A DNA stretch of 64,000 bases from Formicarius rufipectus (GCA_013399695.1 VXAU01000760.1:4448967-4512966), one strand, 5' to 3'. Shown: positions 23,601-35,668, counted from the stretch's first letter. The notes: generated by a model from the letters alone, not told the origin. Numbers and translations are program-made.

Positions 23601-26600
23601 GACGGATGCATAAGACACTCACGTGTCAATCCAACTGCAGGGTTTTACCTGTGCTGTTTACATTAAGTAAGAGTTAAAACTTGAAGATAGTATGAATAAA
23701 GCAATCAGTCATACACCCTTTTTGAACAGATTTAATCTCTCCTGCAGTGTCTGGTGCTGTGGTGCTGTTTCATCTGCTACTGAAGCTGTGATGAGTAATG
23801 GAAGCCTCGGGTATCTGTGCTAGTCACAACTCCTGATGGCAGAGACTGTTTATTAGCAGAGGGTGTCTCTTGCTTTCACCTGCTACAGAAAAATCCCTGA
23901 GATTTAACTCTGCACCTCTTTGACCGCTGTTCTGGGGAGGACAGCTGAGCTCTGTTGAGGGCCCACATTCCACATGTGCCCTTTTCATCCTTATCATGTC
24001 TGTGTTTCTGCTGCCAGTGCTGCCTCCCTGGCCTTGGGGGGTTCCTGCTCCAGTAGCCACAGCCTCTGGGGACACTGGTGCTGCCGGGTCTGGCTGAGCC
24101 ACACACCTTTCCAGGGACACGCAGTGTGGCTTCATAAACTCTCTTGTGTTCTCCATGAAACAGATGGTGCCTAAACTTTCTCTTTGAGGACATGGAGGAG
24201 AATAAAAACTACCTTGGCTTGTGTGTTTTGATTGGGGTAACTTTAAAGCCATCTTTAGGCATAATCAAGTTTTTAAAAATACTTTTTTGTCTGGGTTTCT
24301 ATGAGAGTAATACAGTCATAGCTTCACTCTACATTGCCTTAGGCTTTGAACCATGGCTTGAACTGAATGTTTTCTGGGCGTGGTTTTGGGTATTTTTTCA
24401 ATTATTTTTTAAGTTTAATTTGCTGAGTATGGAAAATGGGAAGTGAATCTTTGATTGAAACTGATCAAGCTGTTGATTTTGCTTTTGCTAATCACTTGGG
24501 TTTGCTTTGTGATTTGCAGTTATACATTGGCTTGGATTTAAGTATTAATTAATGTAACGATTTTGATAACTGGCTTCAAACAGAGACTACATTACAGTAC
24601 TGTAATACAGGGGTAACATTGATATTTCTTCACAGATAGACATTTTTCAATTTATGGATATTTGAGTAGGGTAGAGTGGTGTAGGGAAGAAAAGTTGTTT
24701 AGGTCCTAAATTGCACTTTTTTTTTTTTTAAGGACTTATGATCTCACCAAAGCCAGACACTGCATTGGAATTTTACTTTAACAAGAGTGACAGCCAATCG
24801 TATTCAGAATATGTTACTACGCTTCAAAGTTTCCTTGAATGTAAGTAAGTTACTTACAACTCCCTACGTAATTCAAGAGTCTTTGTCTTGAGAACATTAC
24901 TTTCATTCTTTGCGTGTAGTTACTGGTTGCTAATGGAGCCTAATGCAAGTTCAGGGTTACTATAGATATGTGTGTTATATACTTTACAGAAAAGGGTAAG
25001 TACTGATGCCTGTCTTGGGCAGGGAGCCCTGGGCATGAGCAGTAGTGGAGTACATAATGGAGAGTTTTGGATCCTAGGCCAGTGTTGCAGTGACGTGGTT
25101 ATTTAAATACCATAAGGTGTAGAAATTGCATATGCCCAAAGAATGCAATGTAAAGTAACAAAGATTATATATTTGAAGGCAAAGTGTATCAAGACTCACC
25201 TGAGTAGTCTTAATCAAAATGATTTGGTAACTGAGAATCTCCTAGTCTTAAGGAATTGCTTGTCTGTTTGAAAAAATGAGGCACACAAAGACTTAATTGC
25301 AGTTTATGAATTTTCACCCTCATACATAGTATTTATGGGCAAAAATATTCAAATACTGAATTTAGAACATGGAGAAAAGGTAACAGAGAACAAAACTGAA
25401 GGATGGCAAAATCACTAGTTTGTCATACATTATTTTATGTATGTGCCTGTATGTACACTTACTCTAATAATACCGAAATCAATTAAATACATTAATAAGT
25501 TTAGCACCTTAAAAGTTGTAGGTCAGAATTAAGAAGGTGCTGTGTGCATGAATTGCTTTGTTAGGTACACAAGCTATACTTGAATCTCTCTGTAATCATA
25601 GTTTTGGTGCCCACTAAAAGCTTGTATGAGTAGGCTTTTCCTTCAGAGCTCTGCCAGGATTCCTGGGAAGAGTGATGCATTTCATGGTTTCCTGCTCCTG
25701 CAGTTCTGGGGCTCTGGCATCGAGGATGAACTTCCCTTTCTGTATTTTACTTTGTTAGCTGGGGGGGTAGGGTTTGAGGGAGGGGGGAAACCCACAAAAT
25801 AACTGTGACTAGATTAGCATTTGTGACAGTGTGATCTGTGTACTTCTGAAACTCAAGAAAGTAAGAAACAATTCGGGCTGTTAGTATAACATCAATTATA
25901 CTACCTAATGTGAAAGTAGAGGCAATTTAATATTACTTATTGAAGTACCCGACTTTTTCCTGTGCATTTGTAAAAGAAGTATGTGCAGTGGGAAAACCAG
26001 TTCAGTTTCCAGGTGAAAACTTGGTTGTTTACATTTTAATACATTAATAGTTTATAGTATGTAATCCATTTAGTGCAGAAATTAATGACAACGTGATTAT
26101 CATTACAATTGGAAAAGCAGGACAGTATTATTTCTTTTGTAATACTCTTTTTATTCTTTCATTCAAGTACAGTGTTGCTTCTTGATAGGCTCTGAAAAAG
26201 TGTTCAGATGGATGTGAGAGACATAGTGCTCTGAAAATAGTTCTTTGAGAGAACTCTTTGAGTAGTAATGCTATAAATGATATATCAGGCTGGGGCTACT
26301 TACATGTTTTATAGCACTGATTTACAGGGTCTCTCTGTTTCATAGCTTACAATGATTCAAAGCAGTCCCAAAACATAGACTGTACCCCGGGCAGGATTTT
26401 CGAGCAGGACGATGCTTCTGTTAAAAAGGCTTGTCGATTCAACCTCTCTGATCTGGGACAATGCTCTGGAAAGGAAGATACGAATTTTGGGTATTCTAAA
26501 GGAACCCCCTGTGTGCTTGTAAAAATGAACAGAGTAAGTGCCTCCTTGGTTTTTAATTATTTGTATGAGTACTCCCAGCTATTGCTGTATGAAACATAAC

Positions 26601-28851
26601 TGTAGAAGGGACTGAGATACGTGTTCAGTTTGCTGCTCAAGATATTTGCATTTTTGGAGTAGTGTCATTTACTGAAAGGTCTAGCAATTCATGTTTTCAG
26701 AGGTTAGAGTGAAGTCAGCTTTTTGAGCATTCTTTCAAGTAGTGGCTTTGACTACATGTACCAAAATATCTGAATCACTTGTTTTAAGAAGTAATTTACT
26801 TCTTGCTTACTGTTCTGTGAAACAGATTCTAGATCATGTAAAATATGTTTTAATTCATGTCTATGTTCCAGAAATCTAAATAGAATGTAAGGCATTCTGT
26901 AGCCCCTAAACTTCGAGGTGATGAAAACTTTTGAGTATTTGACTTTTCAGTGATGTTACACATTACTTGAATTGCTAACTGGATTGAGCCATTAATGTTG
27001 CATACTGAGTGTAAAAGTAAGAGATCAGTCTTTCCTGTAGAGACTGTAACTATTTGAGTTAACAATACATGAAATCTTTGTCCTAGTTTGAAATTGTGTT
27101 CAGTTAAAAGTGACACCGATTAGATTTATATCCTGTATGAACTCTGTCATTTAGTGAGGGAAAAGATTAAATTCAGTCTGTAAAATTGGAAAGGGTGAAA
27201 AAGATCTGTAAGTATTTTAACTTTCTCTTTTCTAGATAATTGGATTAAAGCCTGAGGGAGAACCACACATACAGTGTGCACCTAAGGTCAGTTTTGAATG
27301 TAAGAAATAAGTGTGTAGTTAATTTTCCTTGCGAGTAGGATGAATAGTGAAGTAATTTATTTCATTTGTTTTTCCTTCTTGTTAGAGACTCTGTATTTTT
27401 GTTTGTTTTTCATCTTACTGTATGTCTAATTTAGTTTTAGTGTCTTTAATTTCTTCAGTGTACTTATAAAAACATTTTTCAGTTGTTGTTCTTTCCTCTT
27501 TAGATGTGTTTGAGCTACCTGTCTCTCCTGTAGAGTTGAGGAAAATACATACATGTTATTTGTGGTCTTATTTATTGTGAGTTATATTTTGTTTTCTCAT
27601 TTCATAACCTGTATTTTTATTTTTTCTCCATGCTGCAAGTGCACCTTAGACAATTTTATAAATGATGGGTAAGACACTGTGTGTGGAAAGTCATGTTACC
27701 GCTCAAGTAAAACTTGCCTTCAAATCAAGTCTAAACCTCTTACAATAACAGCTAATCTATGCATATGTGTGATGTACAAGTGGATTTACACAGAATGTTT
27801 TCTGGCAATTATAATAATTACTTTGACTTATGGATATTTTTCCTAGACTGCTTGGGGAGCATTGCAACCCGTGGTAAGTTTTTAGCTTGAGCAGGGGGCA
27901 CAGTCATGGCTTTTAGCTTGAAGCAACTGATAAAAATGTAGGTTGGGCAACGTCATATTTAATGACGCAAATACTTGTAAGGATTTCTACCTTCATCCTG
28001 GGCACCTCTGCTAGGCACGGATTTTAATACTTGATTTTTGTGGAGTCTCTGAATGTTTTGATTTCTGCATGACAATCCATTGCAGGCAAAGGCAATTCGT
28101 TTTCTTGAGACTGATTTCTTTGCTTCCACCATTGTCCCCTTGAAGGAATTACTTGATTTTTAGAGTAAAGCAATTAAACTCCTTCTAGTAGTCTCTTTCT
28201 CCTTTGACTAGTCTAGTCTATTATGTTTCTTACGGGACATCCCAAACCAGACAGAAGTTGGCCTCTAGCTGAGGTGTTGATGGCAGAGTTTCTCCCTTTG
28301 TGATCACATTGGAAATAATGATGTGTCTCAAAATTAATGTCTTGTTTGTAATACACTGAGTCTTTATTTGAATTGTTTTACTATGGAGATCTTTCTTTTG
28401 GTTATTTCCCAGTCTGTGTGTGTAGATGTGATTTCTTGACATTGAATTTCATATTACTATTTTTAGCCCCTGTTGTGTAATTTTTTATGGTCATTTTAGA
28501 GGGATTGAGTTCTCTTAAGTGTTTCACAGTACTTACAGCCTGGTCACATCAGTGAATGAACTTGGGTTTACATCTTGCAAATCCTTATTGAAAACTGAAT
28601 AGGGTCCAGGACAGTCATCTTAATTTTCATCTGAAATGCCTTGTAGTGTGTGGAGAACTAATGTTCGAGTGATTTATAAAATATTGGTGGTAGTCCTGTT
28701 TTATAATGATTATATTTCTTCAGCTTTCTTTAATGGATGTTCTATGAGACAGTGGTAAAAGCTGTACTGAGCAAATAACAGATGATTCTTTTTGCTATAT
28801 TAGCAAAAGAATAAGTTTGATAACAACTTGGTTGATAAGGATGGGCTTTTT

Positions 28852-28890
<39 letters not shown>

Positions 28891-31800
28891 TCATTATAAA
28901 GTTANGAGATACACTGAAGTAAATTGTGTGTATTTTCTTGCATCCTTTCTATAAATACAAATTATTTACAGAATTTATTTAATAAATACAGTTAGGAGTT
29001 CTCTGATGATGACCCAAGCAGGGTCATCCTAGAGCACATGGCAGAGGATTGGGTCTAGGCAGTTCTTGAATATCTTCAGTGATGGAGACTCCACAGTCTC
29101 TCTGGACAACCTGTCCCAGTGCTTGGTCACTGCACAGTAAAGAAATTCTTCCTCATGGTCAGGTGGAACTTCCTGTGTATCAGTCTTAGAAATATTGAGA
29201 CCAGTTTGGGGAAATGTCTGCCTGGACTTAACACTGACTTTAAATGGAATTTTACAAGTCTGTCAGATACAAAATGCATGTTCATAGCTTCTCTCTGCAC
29301 ATCCTGCCAGTCTTTACCACTTGAAACATCATTTAAGTTTTTCAGCGTTAAATTTACATTCTTCATGCATTCTCCTGTGAGGTGATTATTCTTTCTTCTC
29401 CCTGTGCTTTTTCTGTGAGATTTTTCTTAAATGAAGAATTAAAAAAGGTACATCTGTGATTACAGTCAGCACACTTACAGCTGGGGATGCTTCCCCCCCT
29501 GTCCTCGTCATGGTATCCGTCATCACCATAGTTTCTGCAGATTAGGGAGGCAACTGTTCACAGTGTCAGACGCTAATTACAGCTGGTTCTTCCTCCTGCG
29601 CTCTTACCAGGAGGGATTGATCTGTTGTAGTCTTGAGAATCTCCACAGAGAAACAAACCAACAAAAGGTGCTGTTTCCAAGAAGTTTGAAGATCATCATT
29701 TTTGGTCTTTAGTTTGGGGCTGGAGCTGTGCAGTTTCACGTGCACTGGAACATCTCATAGCAGTAGTTAAAATTACTTGTACTGAAAACTGGTAGATTTG
29801 ATTGGAAGTGTTTTTTAACTAGAGAAGAGAAAAAAAGCCTTAACTCCAAAATACATCTGCTTCTTAGTGACCATCTTGACTTTGTATTAGGTATCACTTT
29901 GTAGTTTACGCAAATGAAGAATGACTGTATGAATGACACTATGTGCCTTGCCCTTGTCAGCATACTCAGGATTTAATTTGCTTTCTGTGACCGAAATCTG
30001 TGTTGTTTTACAGTTTCTACTAATGCACACTGCTCTTGTGCATTGATACCATTTCTTCTTCTCAAGTGATTAGAGATCATTCCTGCCCAATTCTTTCCTT
30101 GTGTCTTTGTATATATTTTCTTAATATCAGAAAAATTATTCTTTCTAAGACACAGTCTTAATAGAGACCAAGTTAGTGAGGGGTAGGTCTGTCTGTCCAG
30201 CTAAATTGTCTGATTTTAGATTTGCTGACTGTCAGCAACTCCTTGTGGAAACTAAATGGTAAGCAGATAAAATGACATTCACTAATGGACTGATTCTTGA
30301 AGTTCTTCAGCAATGACAGCTTGCTTAGGTGTTTTTTGGTTTATTTTTTATTTAATCATGTAGAGATAATAACTAGGATTAATGATTAAAATCCCAAACC
30401 CCACAGCAGTTGCATGAGACAGACAGGAGCATGTCCAGAACCCCTCTGCTATTGCAATGATAGCCTAATGCCTATATAGCTGTGACTGCATGCTTGCCTT
30501 GTGTTCAGCTGCTCCAGAAATCACTACTCCTATTTCTCTTCCCTGTGTTATTCTGTACTGTGGTTATTTAACAGTTACTTCAAAAATATATTTGAAAAAT
30601 TAGTATTTTCAGCTGCATGAGCTTTAAATAAAATAAAGAGTAATGATGAAAAGCAACACATTTCTGCTTAGTAATTATATTTGCTAGCTCAACATATATT
30701 GAAGAATTGCAGTAATTTAGACTGCAAAGGAATGGGAATGTGACCATATCCTAAAAAACGTATGTTCTTTTAAGGAGACAGAAGAAGGTAATCTTAAGCT
30801 ATATTTGGTCTTTTTTTACTGTACATGTCTTCTGAACTTTGTAGAATATCTGTTTAAAGTCAGAGGTGTTGCATGTGATAGGATAGAAAAAACACTGAGA
30901 GCTGCTAATAGACTTTGAACTTGTGAATTGCACTGAACAAGCAGTGATGTTGTGGAGATACATGTAGTATGGGTGCAAGGGGGGATTGGTTTAATGGCAT
31001 TTCCCTTGATTACAGTAATTTACCTTATTATAGAAAGTTACATTAGATGTGGACATGTCTTAGTGGTTTGAACCTGCTGTAGTTTGACATCCTGCCAGAA
31101 CACACGATCCTGAAGAACAGTGTGTATAGGGAGAGGTGTCTGTCTGTCTGTGCTGATAGGCTGTGTCTGGACAGCTCAATCATAGGCACATGCTTTGGTA
31201 CATCTCACAGATGGAGCGACTCCTTAGTCAGAAATCAGGCAGCAGCTTTGTAGGGAGCTGCTTCTCTCTCCAAGATGTGGGATTACAGGGGACAGTTGAG
31301 TGATAAGGCATGCTTATGTATATATTGTTCCTCTAAGGTGGTGATGACGCACAACTCCAGCAACATCACCATTTTAAACTTGGGTTTCTTTTTAGGTGGT
31401 CTATATTTGAAGGAAACATATGGGCTTGCTTGTGGATGCTTGGGATTTAGTTATATATGGGGGCTTTCTGGTTGTTAAATTACTCATTACAATGAATGTC
31501 TTCTTCCCCCTTCCCCATGTTTTTGACTCATAAGAAAAGCATGCAGGCAAGCTGTCTTGACTTGATTGCTAATTCAAATAGTACTGTTAATCCTTACTGT
31601 AGCAGCATGGAACTATTTGCTGAAGTTACTCTGCGAGTTTGTAGGTCAGTTGCCTTTTTTAAAGTGTCTTGTGCTTTATCATTGGGTTATAATTCTTATT
31701 TTAGTATACGCTTTTGTGCAAGCAATGTTAACTTCTGATTTTGTTGCTGTCTCCAATTACAGGAAGAAGGCATGGTTCAAATAAATTATTTTCCTCCTCA

Positions 31801-34800
31801 TGGTGCAATAGACTTGATGTACTTTCCATACTATGGGAAAAGCTTGCATGTAAGTCCACCTTCATGAAGGTCTTACTTTTGTAAATGTTTTGCTTCTGTT
31901 TGCATTTACAGTTACTAATATCAGATTGATTCTGAAGTTTGAACTTTGTAATGAGGTACTCTTGAGTATTAGATATGCAGAAACTGCACAGTGCTTGGTG
32001 AGATTTGAGATGTCTCATTAGACATAGGAAAGGAAACTGAGCTTTGTCCTAATGAAGAAGTGGCTGTGTACCATCAGTGTTGGAGCATCTGCTCTTCTTT
32101 GTTCACTGATACCTTTTGGAATCTTTTTAAATGCAGGGAAAGACAGGAAAAGTAAACTCACTTTTGTATTACAGTATGCTTTCTAATAGTTAATCCTTGG
32201 GGTTTATGTATAGGATATTAAGTTTATAGTTCCTTATGGTCTTTTTGTTTGTATTTCTTTGTGCCTCTGCAGTCATGTTTTCTGTTTGCTCTGTTTTTTG
32301 AAGGACTTCACAGTAGCACATGAGGGTTTTTTAATTGTTGCTCTTACTAATAATCACCTTTGGTTTTGTTTGCTTGGTCCATCTATCCTCATTGTATTCA
32401 GACATAAATTTTATTTATTTATCTAACTGAAGAATACTTCAGTTTAAAAAGCCCAAAACTCACTACTTTAGGAACATAGAATACATAGAGCTAAAGCTCT
32501 GGTTTCTTTTAAAACTTGAATTTAGTTACCTTTTTTATTTTCCTACCTCAACTTGTGATCACTGTATGCAGAAAATGTGTACCCTCTGTTAAATATAAAA
32601 TCATGTTGCCTATTATTGACCAAGGTATTTAATCTATTAAACATTTTCATGGTTGACCATTGAAGATAAAGGTACTTATTAACCATAAATCTGTTAGATC
32701 CATAGTATACCATGGGGGTGGGTTGTAATTTCACCAAAGTGACTTTTGTATTAAATTATTCCTTGGTCAGTTATTTTTCCAGTGTACTCCATGCTTCCTA
32801 GCAGCAGTTCCATAACCTTTTTATCCTCACGTGGCTTTTACTAATAAGGAGGGAGTTTTCTTTTCCTTCAGCATTTGATTTCATGTTCCTTATGGGTGGG
32901 TGGTTCTGTGTTTTCCATTTTGTTGCCATGTTTGGGATTGGTAAGCCATCTATTCACTTAGACATGCAAGAGAGAGACAGAGTTCCTGTGCTTTGAACAG
33001 CCATGGAATGAAAGAGGGGAGGAGAGCACTGCTGTCCTTAGAAATGCAAAGTACAGTGTCCATTGACATGGCAGAGGACACTGTACCAAGGACAGGATGA
33101 AGAACTTCACTAACAAAATTCCCATCTGCTGCTGTACTGATGGAAAGTGAAAGATTATGAGCATAATGAAGACATGCAAAACTCAATGCTATTCCTTAAA
33201 TTAAGTGATTAAGAAAAAGCTTTACTTTTTTTTCCTAATTATAATTTTTTTCCTCAGGTTTTGGTTCATTGTCCTTTCGTGTTCACTTTGTCATGTGGAA
33301 TAGGTTTTAGGGATTCTTGCTTATGTGAGGCTCAATTCTTATAACATTAGTATACTGAGGAAAAGAAGAGGCAGTAGGAAGAGCTGTGAAAAGTATTTGG
33401 CTAGGTCTCAACAGTCTGGATTGATTTGCAACAGAGTTTTTATATTTTATCAGTGTGGAACTGTTACATTATTTTATTCTGTAAAGGAGTTAAGATTCAA
33501 CTTCACTTGCTGCTCTTGTGCTAAGGTGAGAACCATAAAAGTACTAATCTCTACAGTTTTGGGTCCAGGATGGTTGTCTTTTGCTGCCCAGTACATGGAG
33601 CCCAACTCCCTGACCTTAGAGAATGTTCCCTTTTTCAGATGATCTGACTTAGCTAATGAGGATGCTGACCCCCCCCCCCCCCCCATTTTATATTGAGTAA
33701 AAGTACATTATGGCATCATCTGCTTTCAAAACATCAGAAATTTTTGTACTTACTTGAAAAATCTTGGTAGTGAGAGCACTTCTCTCACTGAGGAAACGTG
33801 GGGATTTTAGTTTTGATTTTGAGAAAATTCAGTACCTCAGGTGTGGTATCACCCTTGGAGCTGGAGGGCTTTGAGGGTGCCTTGCCTTGCTGCACATGCC
33901 CCTTCCAGTCGGAAGTTCACAGGAGCACAGGAAAGTTTCTGATCTAGTAAACACCACTCCCCAGTGAGAGCAGTTACTTCAATCTACTTCTTATGAGTAC
34001 TTCACATTAATGATTTTAGCACATGCCCTTCCATGCTTTGTAAGGGAGCCTGTGAGTGTTCTGTAGTTTTTTGTTTGGCAGAGAACATGCCTAAAACCAA
34101 TAGAAATGTATTAAGACGAGTCTTTTAAATTGAGTGAGGAAAAAAATCTTAAGATTTCGTGCAATTGAAATTCAAGGCTTATCTAATACTATTGTGTTGT
34201 ATTTAGTCCATTACTTATATGCATTCTTACCAAGAAAATAAATAATTTTGCTTAATCAGCAGTCAGGAGTATTGACCTAAAAATACTGATAAATTATGGA
34301 AATACTTTATGAACATTGGATGAAATATTGTCTCAGCAATGTATAATAAAAAAGCTCTTACTTAATTCATAGGCACTTTACAAGAGTAATTGAGTTGGAT
34401 GTGAGATATAACATTGGGTTGACAGACAATTGCTTCTGCTCTGTTCTAAATTTTAATTTTTATTATAAGGCAGCTGAGTCACCATGTGTAATTGTTCAAC
34501 AAAATATGATTGACCAAGAAGGATACTGTCAGATGTTCAAGGAAAGGTTTCTGTGTGAAGCTGTCAAACATCACCTTTTAGAATGGTTTATTCCTGAACA
34601 AACAACAGTGAAATATGGGAGAAGGGAAAGATGGTTTACTGGCATTTGTTGAGCCACAATTACAACCCTGCTAGAAAAGTTATGTTCTATAGCAGATTAC
34701 ACCCACTAACCCCCAAACCAGACCCAAAACAAGCAGAAGAGACGACAGAATGGATAGGAAGGAAGACACTAATTTCTGCAGTTGTTTCAAGTGGAGTTTT

Positions 34801-35256
34801 CTGGAAAAATTGGACCTAACATAGTAGAAAAGGGTAAAGTCATAGGCTTCTTGAAGATATACTGTGACTTAAATTATCTTGGATAGATTAGTTAAGAAAT
34901 AGTATAAATAATGTATACCTGACTAACTTGGGGGGAAAAAGTGTCTTACCTTTGGGCTTTGATTGGGCTTTGAAAAGTTAGATTCTTAATTAGGCTTTTC
35001 TTAACTGTTCTGATGGATTAAATGTTAATTTAATGCTAACTTGCTCTGATCTCTCAAATATTTTCCCCATCTTTCTGTTTACTAGGCTCACTATTTACAG
35101 CCTCTAGTGGCTGTTCAACTAGCAATTCACCCCAACAGTACCAAAGAAGAAATAGCAATTGAGTGTAAGATCCTGGGCTCACCTAATTTAAAAAATGAAG
35201 ATGAACGTGACAAGTTTCTGGGACGAATTGCCTTCAAAGTTCAGATGTCTGAATAG
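20491..35256 (+). CDS. ATP1B3: Na+/K+-transporting ATPase subunit beta-3 (six coding exons; exon 1 in gap)
   Basis: The coding join is 20491-20619, 24733-24840, 26346-26533, 27236-27286, 31763-31849 and 35086-35256, all with AG acceptors and GT donors and one consistent frame. It gives 244 residues, and with a missing exon of about 35 residues matches the roughly 280-residue family. The protein is a type II membrane glycoprotein: a short cytoplasmic N-terminus (in the gap), one membrane helix (exon 2) and a large extracellular domain. The six extracellular cysteines expected to form the three conserved disulfides are all present. The beta subunit chaperones the catalytic alpha subunit of the sodium pump to the plasma membrane and tunes K+ affinity. 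Family hallmarks include the FGYS segment before PC-LVKMNRIIGLKPEG, FPYYGK near the end of exon 6, and LQPLVAVQ in exon 7. FXYD or H,K-ATPase beta identities were considered, but the sequence follows beta-3 throughout. There are no frameshifts or internal stops, so the gene looks functional. Confidence 0.96.
20620..24732 (+). other. ATP1B3: ATP1B3 intron 2
   Basis: 4,113 bases from gtaaca to a long T-tract plus aag acceptor. ORFs inside (for example the overlapping minus-strand frames around 23,824-24,252, which sit in a GC-richer patch) have no recognisable domains. A perfect 16-bp palindrome, attacagtactgtaat, lies at 24,591-24,606. No transposon was recognised. Confidence 0.75.
24733..24840 (+). 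CDS. ATP1B3: ATP1B3 exon 3
   Basis: 108 bases, phase 1 to phase 1, encoding LMISPKPDTALEFYFNKSDS and onwards to a conserved amphipathic segment ending FLE. The PGLMISPKP junction with exon 2 is a beta-3 family match. It contains one potential N-glycosylation sequon (N-K-S). The donor gtaagtaagt is strong. Confidence 0.94.
24841..26345 (+). other. ATP1B3: ATP1B3 intron 3
   Basis: 1,505 bases of AT-rich intronic sequence. No exon, RNA gene or named repeat was recognised. It ends with ttcatag. Confidence 0.8.
26346..26533 (+). CDS. ATP1B3: ATP1B3 exon 4: first two disulfide loops
   Basis: 188 bases encoding 62 full codons after a split serine. It has four cysteines, in DCTPG, KACRF, GQCSG and TPCVL, which correspond to the first two conserved disulfide pairs of the beta subunit. 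Two sequons are present, N-D-S near the start and N-L-S in FNLSD. The exon ends VLVKMNR at an in-phase boundary with the donor gtaagt. The N-L-T sequon I recall just before the first cysteine in the mammalian protein is not conserved here (the equivalent is QNIDC). Confidence 0.95.
27236..27286 (+). CDS. ATP1B3: ATP1B3 exon 5
   Basis: 51 bases, in phase at both ends, encoding IIGLKPEGEPHIQCAPK. IIGLKPEG is a hallmark of the beta-3 subunit. The cysteine is the first partner of the third disulfide. The preceding intron 4 is only 702 bases. Confidence 0.95.
28856..28885. repeat. Poly-T run, 30 bases
   Basis: Thirty consecutive T, with a single N at 28,905 nearby. The run could be the poly(A) end of an antisense retroposed sequence or simple slippage. 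No target-site duplication or recognisable body was seen. Confidence 0.85.
29020..29185 (-). mobile_element. CR1-type LINE fragment (old, truncated)
   Basis: The reverse strand carries familiar CR1 3'-region wording. Read on the plus strand these are gatggagactccacagtctc, ctctggacaacctgtcccag, the tgcttggtcactgcacagta block, and gaaattcttcctcatggtca followed by a ggtggaacttcctgtg-like block. Similarity fades on both sides and no reading frame survives, so it is a dead, 5'-truncated copy inserted antisense to ATP1B3. CR1 is the main LINE of birds and reptiles and supports the lineage assignment. Exact ends are approximate because I matched from memory of the consensus. Confidence 0.8.
31763..31849 (+). 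CDS. ATP1B3: ATP1B3 exon 6
   Basis: 87 bases, in phase, encoding 29 residues that end with MYFPYYGKSLH. The FPYYGK motif is diagnostic of Na,K-ATPase beta subunits. The N-terminal part (EEGMVQINYFPPHGAID) is the variable linker after exon 5 and appears one residue shorter than the mammalian protein as I recall it. The donor is gtaagt. Confidence 0.95.
31850..35085 (+). other. ATP1B3: ATP1B3 intron 6
   Basis: 3,236 bases. It contains a 16-base C homopolymer (33,669-33,684) and several chance ORFs of up to about 105 codons. No named repeat or RNA gene was recognised. Confidence 0.75.
33669..33684. repeat. Poly-C run, 16 bases
   Basis: Sixteen consecutive C (G on the other strand). Such runs are prone to slippage and sequencing length error. 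Confidence 0.9.
35086..35256 (+). CDS. ATP1B3: ATP1B3 exon 7: C-terminal end and stop
   Basis: 56 codons plus a TAG stop at 35,254-35,256. It begins AHYLQPLVAVQLAIHPNSTK, carrying the conserved LQPLVAVQ strand of the Ig-like extracellular fold and an N-S-T sequon that lines up with the second glycosylation site of the mammalian protein. The last disulfide cysteine is in IECKIL. DERDKFLGRIAFKVQ closes the domain, with a short tail MSE. Confidence 0.95.
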   Translation, partial: AHYLQPLVAVQLAIHPNSTKEEIAIECKILGSPNLKNEDERDKFLGRIAFKVQMSE

Positions 35257-35421
35257 CTGGAGTAAATATTCTCCACAAAGTAAATGTTGTGTTGTCTGTT
35301 TTGTATCAGCTGGACACGCTGTTCTAGGATGAGAGACCACCTTGGAGAATGTTAAGGTGGTTTATGGTGTTCAGGGTAGCATAATAATATGCTTCCAAAT
35401 TGTATGTTTAAAATCCCTTAA

Positions 35422-35427
35422 AATAAA
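35422..35427 (+). terminator. ATP1B3: Poly(A) signal 1 of ATP1B3
   Basis: Canonical AATAAA 166 bases after the stop codon, which would give a short-UTR isoform. Confidence 0.5.
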
Positions 35428-35668
35428 TGCCTATCCTGCTTTTGCCTGCCCCATTGGAACAGTGTACAGACAATAGTTACGTCATAGGGACCTGTAAATA
35501 GCTGTTTTCAAACACATAATAATGGTGACCTTTGTCCTGTTCTAAAATGTGGTTTTATCCCCCAAGTGAGTGTCTCAAGCTTAATGTGCTGTGCTCTGTA
35601 AATATTGTATTGATTTAACACTGGTTTAACTGTCATATCTCAATGCTGACACAGTTAGAGGGATAAAT

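Larger units (their letters stand above)
27287..31762 (+). other. ATP1B3: ATP1B3 intron 5
   Basis: 4,476 bases from gtcagt to attacag. It contains a possible 29-base cryptic exon (27,640-27,668), a bulged hairpin (28,785-28,812), a 30-base T-run (28,856-28,885), a single ambiguous base (28,905), and an old CR1 LINE fragment (about 29,020-29,185) in antisense orientation. ORFs elsewhere in the intron are unremarkable. Confidence 0.75.

Noticed and set aside
23824..24252. 142-codon minus-strand ORF in ATP1B3 intron 2
   Set aside because: It lies in a locally GC-rich intronic patch, overlaps another minus-strand frame, and has no known motif.
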